Notes: generated from the sequence alone by a model not told the origin. Shown: positions 35,260 through 45,071, counted from the stretch's first letter. The stretch: 64,000 bases of DNA from Candidatus Peregrinibacteria bacterium GW2011_GWF2_38_29 (GCA_000992695.1 LBUS01000002.1:1-64000); one strand, 5' to 3'. Numbers and translations: made by a program.

Positions 35260-36294
35260 TTATGCTTTTTTAAAATCATGCTCCGGGAATCTTCGACCTT
35301 CATATCTTTCAAGTTTTAAAACTTTTTGTTGGCCGAGGATTTCTTTTGCTAAGGGGTCATTATACTCGCTATCGAAAACAACGCGAGTCAGTCCTGCGTT
35401 TATAATCATTTTAGTACAAATGACACATGGAGATGCGTTGCAGTAAAGCGTTCCGTTTTCGATCGAGATTCCGAATTTTGAAGCTTGTGTGATTGCATTT
35501 TGTTCCGCGTGTGTTCCGCGACAAAGTTCATGGCGCTGTCCGGATGGAATTCCAAGTTTTTCCCTTAAGCATCCGCCTTGTTCCGCGCAATGAAGAATTC
35601 CGCGTGGAGCGCCGTTATATCCTGCTGTGAGCTGTTGTTTGTCTTTTGCGATTATCGCGCCGACGTGTCTTCTTAAGCATGTTGATCTTTTTGACCAAAC
35701 ATACGCGAGTTCCATGAAGATTTCATCAAACGTTGGGCGTTCGCCTTTTAATAATCCGAAGAAGTGATTTAATTTTTGTTCGAGTTCTTCCATCGTGCCT
35801 TCGTTTCGAATTATAAAGTTTGTCATATCCAAGCATTTTGAAATCTGTTGGCCGGATGCGTTTTCACCTTCGCCAAATTCACGAGCAAGATTCTTTTCAA
35901 TTTCCGCGCGTGTCACGTGTTTTTCGCCTGTGCGGGCGCGGGAAATAATTCTTTTAATTATCGTTTCTTTTGATGCAAAGACGCCTATTAAGTGAAAATC
36001 TTTAAGCTTGCGTAGCTCTTCAACTTCTTTTGGATTTCGAATTCCATCGATAACAAAGTCTCCTTTTGATTTTGAGATTTTTGAATATATAAGTTTGCCA
36101 AGGACGCCCGGTCCGTGTTTTTCACGCAAACCGTTTCCAACTGCCATTAAATTTTCACGAGTTTCAGGTTTTTTGCGTTTTTTGGCTTCCGCTCGAACTG
36201 CGTCTGAAAGTGAAATATATTTAAAACCGCGTTTCTTGAGCATATTTGCAAGTTCGCCTTTGCCGCATCCCATGTAGCCTGTTAATCCGATATA
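35260..36294 (-). CDS. P-loop kinase-like domain fused to dCMP deaminase (start reassigned from 36327)
   Basis: MYIGLTGYMGCGKGELANML + HVGAIIAKDKQQLTAGYNGAPRG...HAEQNAI...CNASPCVICTKMIINAG. Confidence 0.9.
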   Translation of the reverse strand, partial: YIGLTGYMGCGKGELANMLKKRGFKYISLSDAVRAEAKKRKKPETRENLMAVGNGLREKHGPGVLGKLIYSKISKSKGDFVIDGIRNPKEVEELRKLKDFHLIGVFASKETIIKRIISRARTGEKHVTRAEIEKNLAREFGEGENASGQQISKCLDMTNFIIRNEGTMEELEQKLNHFFGLLKGERPTFDEIFMELAYVWSKRSTCLRRHVGAIIAKDKQQLTAGYNGAPRGILHCAEQGGCLREKLGIPSGQRHELCRGTHAEQNAITQASKFGISIENGTLYCNASPCVICTKMIINAGLTRVVFDSEYNDPLAKEILGQQKVLKLERYEGRRFPEHDFKKA

Positions 36295-36304
36295 CATAAT
36301 AAAA

Positions 36305-36338
36305 AAAAGAATAAAATACGAGGGCATTTTATTCTTTT
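36305..36338 (-). promoter_or_regulatory. 13-bp-arm hairpin with U tract just upstream of the reassigned dCMP deaminase start
   Basis: minus strand AAAAGAATAAAAT-GCCCTCGT-ATTTTATTCTTTT-TTTT...ATG. Confidence 0.5.
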
Positions 36339-36376
36339 AATTTACAATTTACAATATTTCAATTTACAATAATTCT

Positions 36377-36598
36377 CTATTGCATGAGGTGAAATAAGCT
36401 GACCTTAACCAAGCCGATTTGTGGCGTTAAAAGAGAGTGTACCATTGATCCGATGAATGCGGCTGCAAAAAGAAGTCCGAATACTTTTCCGCGTGCTTTT
36501 GTTTTTTGGCTCACGTGTTTTGAGTAATTCCACATTTGTTTAAGTCCTTGGAATTGACCTCTTCCCGGTTCTCTGCTGTGTTTGTAGAGTGAGCGCAT
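36377..36598 (-). CDS. hypothetical small membrane protein (73 aa)
   Basis: ORF with one TM segment. Confidence 0.5.
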   Translation of the reverse strand: MRSLYKHSREPGRGQFQGLKQMWNYSKHVSQKTKARGKVFGLLFAAAFIGSMVHSLLTPQIGLVKVSLFHLMQ

Positions 36599-36731
36599 GT
36601 TTATGTATTTTTATTTTGTACTGTCTATATAATAACATAAAATGTATATTAAGTCAAATAAACATTAAGCTTAAAAAATTGATTTGTTCTTTGTGTAATG
36701 TATTATGAAACCTTATAAAAATTAAAAAAAT

Positions 36732-38651
36732 ATGGAGTATCGTATAGGTGATGACATTGAGACTTTGCGACCGGATCTTTTATCTGCGATGAAAGGGTTT
36801 GTTGCTTATGTTGAAGGCGTCACTGGAATGCCAATAGGCGAGAGGTATTTTGATAAAATTGTTAAGAATTTTGCTGATAAGATTATGCATGCTTATTCTG
36901 AAGTTGGTGGTGATGATGATCGCGATGGTGATTTTTTTGGACTATCCAGTTTTTTGGAATTGCCCGTTTCCGGTCAGATAGCTACTGTTTTATCTGATTT
37001 TTCTTTGCCTAATGATGAGGCTTCTTGTGAAACCGAAAAGGATGCGGCTTATATGATAAGAAGATATATAGAGAGCTTGCTTGGGGATTTTGTTTCTGGT
37101 CCGAAAGTTGTTGCGACTAATGACTCTCGCGGTGTTAAATATGCTGTTCGTGGGCCGATTGAAGTTGAGATTGGAAAGCAAGATGGAAGTTGGCGCCAAG
37201 AGCTTTTTGATGATTTGGTGCAACATGGAGTTGATAATCCAACTCAAATTGTTCAAGAATTTGATAAATTAAAAGTTAAAGGATTTAATTATCAACATGC
37301 ATTTTTGATTAAATATTTAGGTGAACACAGGGCGCTTGAGATGATGAACAAATATCCGATTCGAGCGAATATTGGGAACAGTTATCCATTTGTTGAGCCT
37401 CCAAAAGAGGTTGTCGGTTATATGGCGGAGCATCTTATAAAGCAGAACTTGAGATTTTCGGGTCTTGTTGATGGTGTTAAGTCTTTATGCGAAGGACTGG
37501 GAATCGATAAAGGTTTAACGCAAAGAGTCGTTTGTGTTGCGGAACGTATTGTTGAGGCTGTTGGTGGCTATGATAAGGCGGAATTAGTTCTTGATGAACT
37601 TCTTCCTTATTCGCCTGTTTATGGAATAAAAGGTTTGGTTGAAAAAATTCTTACAGGAATGGATGAAAGAGGGCTTATGGTTGAAGGTGAAAATAAAAAT
37701 GATTTTATTAGACGTCTTTTGCTTGGGAATGGGTCTTCTGAATTAATAAGAATTATTTTTGATGTTTTGACTGAAAAGAGTGATGAAGTCGTATATTTTG
37801 GCGATGCGCAGTATTCGCTTTATGGGGCGGAGGCGAGTAGGAGGGGAGTCACAGAAAGGCGTATTCCGGTTAAAGATAACGATGTTTCGCCTGATGTTAT
37901 TGCTGAAAGTTTAAATCCAAGAACGAGATTGCTTGTTATAAATTCTCCAAATAATCCGACCGGTGCGTATTATGATGTGAATATTATTGATTCAATTGAA
38001 GAAGCAATTCAGCGTAGCGGTAATAGGCAAATCGTTATTGTTTTTGATGAAGCTTATAGACGTATGGTTTATGAAAAAGCTCATGTTGATATTGCTCAGT
38101 ATGTGAATCAGAAATATCCAAATCAAATTTTTGTTACATGTTCGAGTGCTTCAAAAGAAGCGAGCTTGCTTGGACTTCGTGGATCTTTTGCTTATTTTGG
38201 CGGACCAATGCAAAATATGGAATTTTTGGATCAGATTTATGTAGCCAGAGCGACAGGGCTTTGCGCAAATACAATTGGTCAACTTGGGCTTATGGCCGCC
38301 ATGGCAACCGGTAAGATCGTTGATATTGAAAAACTTAAGCATAGAGCTGAGGTTTTGGTTAAAAATTTAAAAACAGTTCCAGGTTTGGAAAATGTTTCCA
38401 TGCCTGATGGTGGACTTTATGTTTTTGCGGATGTTGCGAAGCTTAAAAAAGCGGTTGGTATAAGATCAAGCTCTGAGCTTGCTGAAAGATTGGCTATGGA
38501 TATCCATGTTTCACTTGTTCCCGGAGATGGTTTTGGTGAAACCGTTGGTAATAATGACCGCGTTAGATTTGTAACTTTCTTGCCTGATTCTACAAATCTT
38601 GAGATCGCGAGAAGGCTAAAAAATTGGGTTATTCATAATAGAGTGAAATAA
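36732..38651 (+). CDS. class I/II PLP aminotransferase with long N-terminal extension
   Basis: LVINSPNNPTGAYYD, IVFDEAYRRMVYE, CSSASKEASLLGLRGSFAYFGG. Confidence 0.88.
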   Translation: MEYRIGDDIETLRPDLLSAMKGFVAYVEGVTGMPIGERYFDKIVKNFADKIMHAYSEVGGDDDRDGDFFGLSSFLELPVSGQIATVLSDFSLPNDEASCETEKDAAYMIRRYIESLLGDFVSGPKVVATNDSRGVKYAVRGPIEVEIGKQDGSWRQELFDDLVQHGVDNPTQIVQEFDKLKVKGFNYQHAFLIKYLGEHRALEMMNKYPIRANIGNSYPFVEPPKEVVGYMAEHLIKQNLRFSGLVDGVKSLCEGLGIDKGLTQRVVCVAERIVEAVGGYDKAELVLDELLPYSPVYGIKGLVEKILTGMDERGLMVEGENKNDFIRRLLLGNGSSELIRIIFDVLTEKSDEVVYFGDAQYSLYGAEASRRGVTERRIPVKDNDVSPDVIAESLNPRTRLLVINSPNNPTGAYYDVNIIDSIEEAIQRSGNRQIVIVFDEAYRRMVYEKAHVDIAQYVNQKYPNQIFVTCSSASKEASLLGLRGSFAYFGGPMQNMEFLDQIYVARATGLCANTIGQLGLMAAMATGKIVDIEKLKHRAEVLVKNLKTVPGLENVSMPDGGLYVFADVAKLKKAVGIRSSSELAERLAMDIHVSLVPGDGFGETVGNNDRVRFVTFLPDSTNLEIARRLKNWVIHNRVK

Positions 38652-38708
38652 AATGACCTGTACACCGTTATATAATATTGGTACAATTTTTTTAGATTAT
38701 TTTTATTC

Positions 38709-39827
38709 ATGGAAAAAACCCCTTTTAATAAACAGTCTTTGCAATTAAAGAATATTCCCGGAATTTTTCTTATTCTTTGTCTTGCGGGGGTTACATATTT
38801 TTTATATCAAGTGATTTCGCCATTTCTTCCGGTCGTGATCGTTGCGGCTGTTTTGACTGCGGCGTTTCATCCTTTTTATAAAATTTTCGTTAAGCTATTT
38901 CGCGGTAGGAAGTCGATCGCATCGATCGTTATGTGTTTGCTTATGATTGTTGTGATTATCGTGCCATTGATTGTGTTTATTATGTATTTGGCGAATGAGG
39001 CTTTGAGTGCTTATGCATTGCTTGAGCAAAAAATGCAGTCCGGCGCTATTGATTCTTATTTTAGCAGTACGAGCAAAGGTGGGCTTTTGTATGATATTAA
39101 AGCGCGTCTGGCTCCGATTATGAAGATCGAGCCTACATATATGAAGTCCGCGATTACCGATGTTGCGAAAAATATAAGTAATTTCTTGGTTGATAAGAGT
39201 GCTGAATTGTTAAAAAATGCGACTACTATGCTGATTGGTTTTATCTTTACTCTTTTTACGATGTATTTCTTTTTCAAAGATGGAGAAGTTTTGATACAAA
39301 AAGCCGTTCATCTTCTTCCTTTGCCAAATAAATATGAGAAAATTTTGTTGAGCAAATTATCACAAACAACACGTTCCATATTTCAAGGAATTTTTGCAAC
39401 CGCTATTGCGCAAGGTTTTATGGCCGGGATTGGTTTTTGGATTGCCGGAGTTCCAAATGCGGCTCTTTGGGGCACGCTTGCGGGTTTCTTTTCCATGTTG
39501 CCATACATTGGAACCGCAACAATATGGTTGCCTGCATCTATCGTTCTTTTGACTTCCGGACACGTTTCTTCCGGTGTTTTCTTGATACTTTGGGGATTAT
39601 TTATAGTTTCAACCGTTGATAATGTTGTTAAAGCGTTCGTTATTGGCGGTGGTATGAAAACTTATCCACTTTTTGTTTTCTTTGTCGTATTTGGTGGATT
39701 TTTAGCTTTCGGCTTTCCCGGCATCTTGTATGGTCCTTTGGTTTTGACCGTCTTCTTGTCTTTGCTTGATATTTATAAGATGGAATATGCGAAAGTCCTT
39801 GATGGAATGAGCGACGAAAAGAAGTAG
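38709..39827 (+). CDS. AI-2E family transporter-like permease
   Basis: FQGIFATAIAQGFMAGIGFWIAGVPNAALWGTLAGFFSMLPYIGTATIWLPA; GFPGILYGPLVLTVFLSLLDIY. Confidence 0.92.
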   Translation: MEKTPFNKQSLQLKNIPGIFLILCLAGVTYFLYQVISPFLPVVIVAAVLTAAFHPFYKIFVKLFRGRKSIASIVMCLLMIVVIIVPLIVFIMYLANEALSAYALLEQKMQSGAIDSYFSSTSKGGLLYDIKARLAPIMKIEPTYMKSAITDVAKNISNFLVDKSAELLKNATTMLIGFIFTLFTMYFFFKDGEVLIQKAVHLLPLPNKYEKILLSKLSQTTRSIFQGIFATAIAQGFMAGIGFWIAGVPNAALWGTLAGFFSMLPYIGTATIWLPASIVLLTSGHVSSGVFLILWGLFIVSTVDNVVKAFVIGGGMKTYPLFVFFVVFGGFLAFGFPGILYGPLVLTVFLSLLDIYKMEYAKVLDGMSDEKK

Positions 39828-42029
39828 GGCGGTTATCAATCCTGCGGCAATTATTATTGCGATTATTAAGTACGAGTTGCTTGTTTTGGCGTTGGTGCTT
39901 TGATTTGCGTTGTTGGTGTTTTCTCCATTTTCCGGTGCGTTTTCGCTTAAATTGGATAGTTTTTTAAAGGTTGGATTTTCGTCGATTTGCTTTAATTCAT
40001 AGGAGTTATCGGAAACGGTTTTTGCTTTTACTGCAAAGATTTTTCCGGGTTTGATGATGTTTGATGCGAGGATTTTTGGGATTACGTTTTCCGAATATTT
40101 TATTTGTATTGTTTCATCATTTTTTAGAGCCGTGAAATAATTTTGGTTTTCTTCCGCGGAAACTATTTGTACGTCAAAAATTTCATAAGAAGGGTTTTTT
40201 GCGTTTTTTGTGATGTCGCTTGTCCAAGTCCATGTTTCATCAAAGCCTTCGCGGATTTTGGCATAAGAAAGGGCTTCTTTTGTTGAACTGTATTGTACTT
40301 CGTCAATTATTTCGCCGGATTTGTCTAAAAGTGTAACTTTGTCGGAGCTGTTTTTAAGCGTTAGTTTTGATTCCTTTGAAGAAATTACGAAATAGCCATT
40401 TGGTTTTATTTGAACTGTTTTGAATGTGAATTTGCGTTTTTGATTGCTTGTTTGGAGAGACAAGCCTTCAAGATTTATTTTTTCATCAGAATTATTTTTA
40501 AGCTCAATCCATTCTTGGTTTGTATCAACACCTTTTGGATTTGGCATAATTTCAGTTATTTCGATGTCCGGAGTTGATTCGTCAAGCCCCTGGGGGATGG
40601 AGGTATTTTTGTCGGGCGAATTTTGATTTGTGCTAGCGTTTGGAAGTGAGCTTGAAACTGCGCCATTTTGAGAAATTTTTGTACATGTGAAGGATGGTTG
40701 TGTGTTTTCTGGAAATTGATTTTCCGCGTTTGGCGTTGGGATTGTTGTTGCGCTCCATTGATTGTTTGAATTTTGCGCGAACGATTTTCCGCTTTCGGGT
40801 TTTTCATAAAGGATTTCGTCGATTGTTGTTCCTTCTGTGTTGAATAAGCGCACGCGGTCTGTATCGTTATTTAAGGTTATTTTTGTGACGTTTGAATAAA
40901 ACGCTTTTATTTCGCTTGGTTGAAAAGATGTACTTGGAAAAGCATATGGAGAACTTCCACCTTCAATATCGTCTAGTTTATAGCCTTGTATATTGATTGC
41001 TTCTGATGACGTGTTTTTTAATTCAATCCATTCGTTGTTTGTGTCGGTTCCTTCGGGGTCTGGCATGAACTCGTTGATGACGATTGATGGGGTTGATGTG
41101 GTTGGCGGTGGAGTTGTTGAATCCGGATCGGTTTCGGGAGTGTCGTCGTCTGATGTTTGTGCGGCCTTCGCAATTATTGCTAAAGTTGTTGAATTTTGGC
41201 TTCCAAAAGGGTCTGTCACGGTTAGCGTGATTGTGTAATTGCCGGCTGTTGCATATGAATGGCTTGGTGGATTTTCTGTTAAATACGTTTCGTTATCTCC
41301 GAAATTCCATGAAAATGTTAGCGTATCGTTGTCCGGATCCGAAGAATCTGCGCCGGTGAGATTTATTGAAAGGGGAGCCGTTCCAGCTGCACTTCCTTGT
41401 TGAATTGTAATTACTGCTGTAGGCGGATTATTTCTTATTTCGTTAATAGCAGATGCGGTTTTGTGCAAAAATTGTTGCCAATCTGATAATTGGTTTGTAT
41501 CGTCGGAAGTTAAATTTCTGCCTACGCTTGCGTTATTTGCGATGTTTGTGCTGTTTATGCATTCACCGGTCCATGCATTTGCGCTGATTAAATCTGTGAT
41601 TTTTTGTTGTTGAGGTTCGGTTGGCGTTCCGTTTGTCCAGCAAACTGCGTCCAGAATTTGACTAGCCGGAGACTTTATTTCCACAATGTTATTTGTTGCA
41701 ACTAATCCATTTGTTGCGTTATATAAAATAAAATCTCCGGTTTTTGCGATTGTGTCTGTCTCGATTTTTTGAATTACGCCTTCAGAGCTTGAAATTTCGA
41801 GGCCTTTAATGTTTGCTCCGCTTCCGGCATTTTTATCATCTTTGATATAAAGTTCGACAAAATCAGACGCGGTGTCTTTAAAAGAAACCTCATTTATAAC
41901 AATTATTGGAAAATTTTGCGTTTCTATTTTTGTGACGGTTGAGGTTGATTGCGCGGGTACGCATTCCGTATATGCATGTGCGATCGGAATTTGGATCAAA
42001 AGTGCGATTAAGATTGTCAGTTTTTTCAT
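39702..42029 (-). CDS. secreted multi-domain surface protein: lamin-tail (LTD) domains plus PKD domain, C-terminal TM
   Basis: INEFMPDPEGTDTNNEWIELKNTSSEAINIQGYKLDD, EITEIMPNPKGVDTNQEWIELKNNSDEKINLEG; PKD SSDPDNDTLTFSWNFGDNETY. Confidence 0.88.
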   Translation of the reverse strand: MKKLTILIALLIQIPIAHAYTECVPAQSTSTVTKIETQNFPIIVINEVSFKDTASDFVELYIKDDKNAGSGANIKGLEISSSEGVIQKIETDTIAKTGDFILYNATNGLVATNNIVEIKSPASQILDAVCWTNGTPTEPQQQKITDLISANAWTGECINSTNIANNASVGRNLTSDDTNQLSDWQQFLHKTASAINEIRNNPPTAVITIQQGSAAGTAPLSINLTGADSSDPDNDTLTFSWNFGDNETYLTENPPSHSYATAGNYTITLTVTDPFGSQNSTTLAIIAKAAQTSDDDTPETDPDSTTPPPTTSTPSIVINEFMPDPEGTDTNNEWIELKNTSSEAINIQGYKLDDIEGGSSPYAFPSTSFQPSEIKAFYSNVTKITLNNDTDRVRLFNTEGTTIDEILYEKPESGKSFAQNSNNQWSATTIPTPNAENQFPENTQPSFTCTKISQNGAVSSSLPNASTNQNSPDKNTSIPQGLDESTPDIEITEIMPNPKGVDTNQEWIELKNNSDEKINLEGLSLQTSNQKRKFTFKTVQIKPNGYFVISSKESKLTLKNSSDKVTLLDKSGEIIDEVQYSSTKEALSYAKIREGFDETWTWTSDITKNAKNPSYEIFDVQIVSAEENQNYFTALKNDETIQIKYSENVIPKILASNIIKPGKIFAVKAKTVSDNSYELKQIDENPTFKKLSNLSENAPENGENTNNANQSTNAKTSNSYLIIAIIIAAGLITALLLFVAHSIKDFRIFHLINIKQRQEDGQNQRTIQDAGKAES

Positions 42030-42278
42030 ATTAATTTTGGTTAATTTGGTACGAGTTTACATGACGAAGATTAAATTTCTTTAAACCGTTCTTAACAAAT
42101 TCATAAACGAAACGGATCTGGTTTTTTGTTTGTTTTTTGCTTTATAAAAAGACACTTCGGATTTCCCAGCGTGAAATCCTCATTCGCGTTCGGTTCTCAC
42201 TCGTTCGCTAACGCGAACACCGTGCCCGCTCGAACCTCTCGACGCTTTTTATTCCGCAAAATAACAAACAAAAATCAT

Positions 42279-42307
42279 TTGACCCTTTTTCTATTTTTTG
42301 TTATTCT
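42279..42307 (+). promoter_or_regulatory. promoter TTGACC-17-TATTCT upstream of rny
   Basis: Direct reading; implies about a 180-nt leader. Confidence 0.45.
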
Positions 42308-42494
42308 ATGTAAGAAGTTGCGTAATAAAAGCGCAAAACAGTCGGTTTTTCGGGAAAAATTAAAAGATAATAAACTCAATGAAACCTTTATCATATATCA
42401 GATTCAAGCTCGAAGTTGAGCTTAAAACTCCTTAAAGGCGAGTGTCTTTTTCTTTTTCTAAAACAGGCTGAAGTTATAAATAACAACCCAAATT

Positions 42495-44021
42495 ATGGAA
42501 TTGATTACAATTGTTTTCGTTGCTGTGGGTTTGGCCGTTGGCGCAGGTGTTGGATTTTCAATCAAGCACAAAAAAGTAGCTAAAACCGAACAGGAACTCG
42601 TTGCCGAACAGGAAAGAATTTTAAAGGATTCTCAGCACAAAGCTGATGCCGTATTGCGTGATGCGCAAAATGAAGCTTTTAAACTTCATCAGGATTTGAA
42701 AAAAGATGAGCATGAAAAGCGTGAACAGCTTGAAAAACTTGAGTCCAGATTGGTTAAAAAAGAAGAGCTTTTGGACGATAAAATCGAAAAGCATGAGCAA
42801 ATGCGTGCAAGTTTGGAAGAGAAAGTTATGTCTGTTAAGAGTTTGCGTGAAGAAGTTGAGCGTATTTATAGAACGCAATCTGAGGAACTACAGAGAATTG
42901 CGGCTTTAACAAAGGATGAAGCGCGCGATCTTCTTATGAAAAAGGTTGAAGAAGAATCAAAGGATATTATCGTTGTTCAGATTAAAAAAGCTGAAGATGA
43001 GCTTAAAAAACAGGCTAATGATAGAGCAAAATTTATTATTGCCAGTGCAATGCAGAAATATGCGGCTGAAGTTACGGCTGAATCCACGGTTACAATCGTT
43101 GATTTGCCAAGCGATGAAATGAAAGGACGCATTATTGGCCGTGAAGGTCGCAATATCAATACATTTGAACAAATTACAGGCGTTGACGTTATTATTGATG
43201 ATACGCCTGGTTCAATTATTATTTCCGGATTTGATATGGTTCGCAGATATATGGCAAAGCTTGTTCTTGAAAAATTAATTGCGGATGGACGTATTCACCC
43301 TGCTAGAATTGAAGAAACTTATATTAAAGTTAAAGAAGATGTAAATACTCTTATTAAGGACCTTGGTGAAAAAGCCGTTTATGAAACCGGCGTTACTGGT
43401 TTGCCTCAGAACTTGATCAGACTTCTTGGTCGTTTGAAATTCCGTATCGGATATGGTCAAAATGTTTTGAAGCATTCCATGGAAGTTTGTTATTTATCCG
43501 GACTTTTAGCTGAAGAGCTTAAAGCTGATGTGAATTTGGCGAAAAAAGGCGCACTTTTACACGATGTTGGCAAGGCGGTTGATCATGAAATTCCTGGTCA
43601 TCATGCTAAAATTGGCGCTGAAATTGCCAGAAAATTTGGTTTATCAAAAGAACTGATTCATATAATCGAATCGCATCATAACGATCCTGAACCGCAAAGT
43701 CTTGAGGCCATCATCGTTGCGACAGCAAACTTGATTGCGAATTCAAGACCGGGTGCAAATAAAGACAATTTGGACTCTTATATAAAGAGAATGACTGATT
43801 TGGAAGGTATGTGCACGGAATTTAAGGGCGTTAAGAAAGCCTTCGCAATTCAGGCGGGTAGTGAAGTTCGAGTTTTTGTTGAGCCTGAAGAGGTCGACGA
43901 TCTTGAATCTGTTAAATTAACGCATGCTATTACCAAGAAAATCGAAGAAGGATTCCAGCCACCGGGACCGGTTAAGGTGAATGTGATTAGAGAAACGAGA
44001 GCGGAAGCTTTTGCGGAATAG
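42495..44021 (+). CDS. rny: ribonuclease Y
   Basis: KH domain GRIIGREGRNINTFEQITGVDVIIDDTPGSIIISGFD and HD domain GALLHDVGKAVDHEIPGHHAKIGAEIA. Confidence 0.97.
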   Translation: MELITIVFVAVGLAVGAGVGFSIKHKKVAKTEQELVAEQERILKDSQHKADAVLRDAQNEAFKLHQDLKKDEHEKREQLEKLESRLVKKEELLDDKIEKHEQMRASLEEKVMSVKSLREEVERIYRTQSEELQRIAALTKDEARDLLMKKVEEESKDIIVVQIKKAEDELKKQANDRAKFIIASAMQKYAAEVTAESTVTIVDLPSDEMKGRIIGREGRNINTFEQITGVDVIIDDTPGSIIISGFDMVRRYMAKLVLEKLIADGRIHPARIEETYIKVKEDVNTLIKDLGEKAVYETGVTGLPQNLIRLLGRLKFRIGYGQNVLKHSMEVCYLSGLLAEELKADVNLAKKGALLHDVGKAVDHEIPGHHAKIGAEIARKFGLSKELIHIIESHHNDPEPQSLEAIIVATANLIANSRPGANKDNLDSYIKRMTDLEGMCTEFKGVKKAFAIQAGSEVRVFVEPEEVDDLESVKLTHAITKKIEEGFQPPGPVKVNVIRETRAEAFAE

Positions 44022-44099
44022 GGGGACGGAGGTAGTCGGGCTTGATAAATATATAGTTTTGTTGTATAATTTAGGCAGTTATTATTAAAATAATGATAT

Positions 44100-44558
44100 A
44101 TGGGTGGAGGACCAAATATTCCAAAAGATTATGGCGATGAATCGGAAGTGCGGGCCGAAGGCGCTGTTGTTGATGCTGGTGTTGCTATTGGTAGCGGCAG
44201 TTTGTCTAAACGAGATGAATTAAAAGCTGCAGGTATTACTGAATTACTAGAAAATCCTCTTAAAACACATGATGGATATGTTGAATGTACCCATGAAGAT
44301 CTGGGGGTTTCCAGGCTTGTTTATCAATGTGCCGGTGATAATGCCAGTCGTTTTGTTACTACTTTTGATATGGAGCTACGACTTGGTGGGTATGCAGGTT
44401 CTACTAAATTGTCTTTTTATGCTCAGGGGGTTGATCGTTCAAGCTATGTGGTTGTTGATTGTGAGACAGGTTACGCTGGCGCGGTTGCAAATTGTTTATA
44501 TAAGTCTCCAGTTGGAGGGGTTACCAAATTGCATAAATTTTATAAAAAAACCTCTTGA
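44100..44558 (+). CDS. hypothetical protein, ends in ...YKKTS
   Basis: Similar architecture and C-terminal tag to the next gene. Confidence 0.6.
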   Translation: MGGGPNIPKDYGDESEVRAEGAVVDAGVAIGSGSLSKRDELKAAGITELLENPLKTHDGYVECTHEDLGVSRLVYQCAGDNASRFVTTFDMELRLGGYAGSTKLSFYAQGVDRSSYVVVDCETGYAGAVANCLYKSPVGGVTKLHKFYKKTS

Positions 44559-44576
44559 TTTTTTTAATTAAAAAAT

Positions 44577-44996
44577 ATGTCTTTAAATAGACTTGATGGT
44601 GATAGTGATCAAAATGTTATTAATGTATTGAATGAAGACCCCACTTCAGTCTCTTCTTACGTGGAATGTAAGAAAGGAACGCCTTATTACACTGTAACGC
44701 GTGCTGTTTATAAACTTGGCGATGTCATGATAAAGTCCGCGCCAAGTGAAATTTGTGTAGCTATGATGAGATCTGGCAAGATGGATTTATCAAAAGTTAG
44801 AGTGTCATCTTTTGTAAATCCGGATTTGTCTAAAGGAGGTTATTTGGTTATTGACTTTTTACAATCCGGCGATCCTCAAGTGACAGGAGACGTTGGCGTT
44901 GCTCATTCTAATTGTGCCTATATGGATGGCACTATTAGATTCATTGAATCAGTTATGAATTTACCTTATGTGAAATATTATAAAAAAACCTCTTGA
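44577..44996 (+). CDS. hypothetical protein, ends in ...YKKTS
   Basis: Shares YVEC and C-terminal YYKKTS with 44100..44558. Confidence 0.6.
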   Translation: MSLNRLDGDSDQNVINVLNEDPTSVSSYVECKKGTPYYTVTRAVYKLGDVMIKSAPSEICVAMMRSGKMDLSKVRVSSFVNPDLSKGGYLVIDFLQSGDPQVTGDVGVAHSNCAYMDGTIRFIESVMNLPYVKYYKKTS

Positions 44997-45021
44997 CGAT
45001 TGTTTTTGTGCAGATTATATT
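44993..45021 (+). promoter_or_regulatory. groESL promoter TTGACG-17-TATATT
   Basis: -35 overlaps the preceding stop codon. Confidence 0.7.
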
Positions 45022-45024
45022 AAG

Positions 45025-45051
45025 TTAGCACTCGTAATTTATAAGTGCTAA
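45025..45051. promoter_or_regulatory. CIRCE element (HrcA operator)
   Basis: TTAGCACTC-N9-AAGTGCTAA, one mismatch from consensus TTAGCACTC-N9-GAGTGCTAA. Confidence 0.95.
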
Positions 45052-45071
45052 TTTATTAACCTTTTTATTAT

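Noticed and set aside
42126-42419. 97-aa plus-strand ORF
   Set aside because: Spans the GC-rich inverted repeat and the rny promoter; no homology or start context
42495-44021. Anti-phage defence reading of the KH/HD protein
   Set aside because: Full-length match to housekeeping RNase Y motifs
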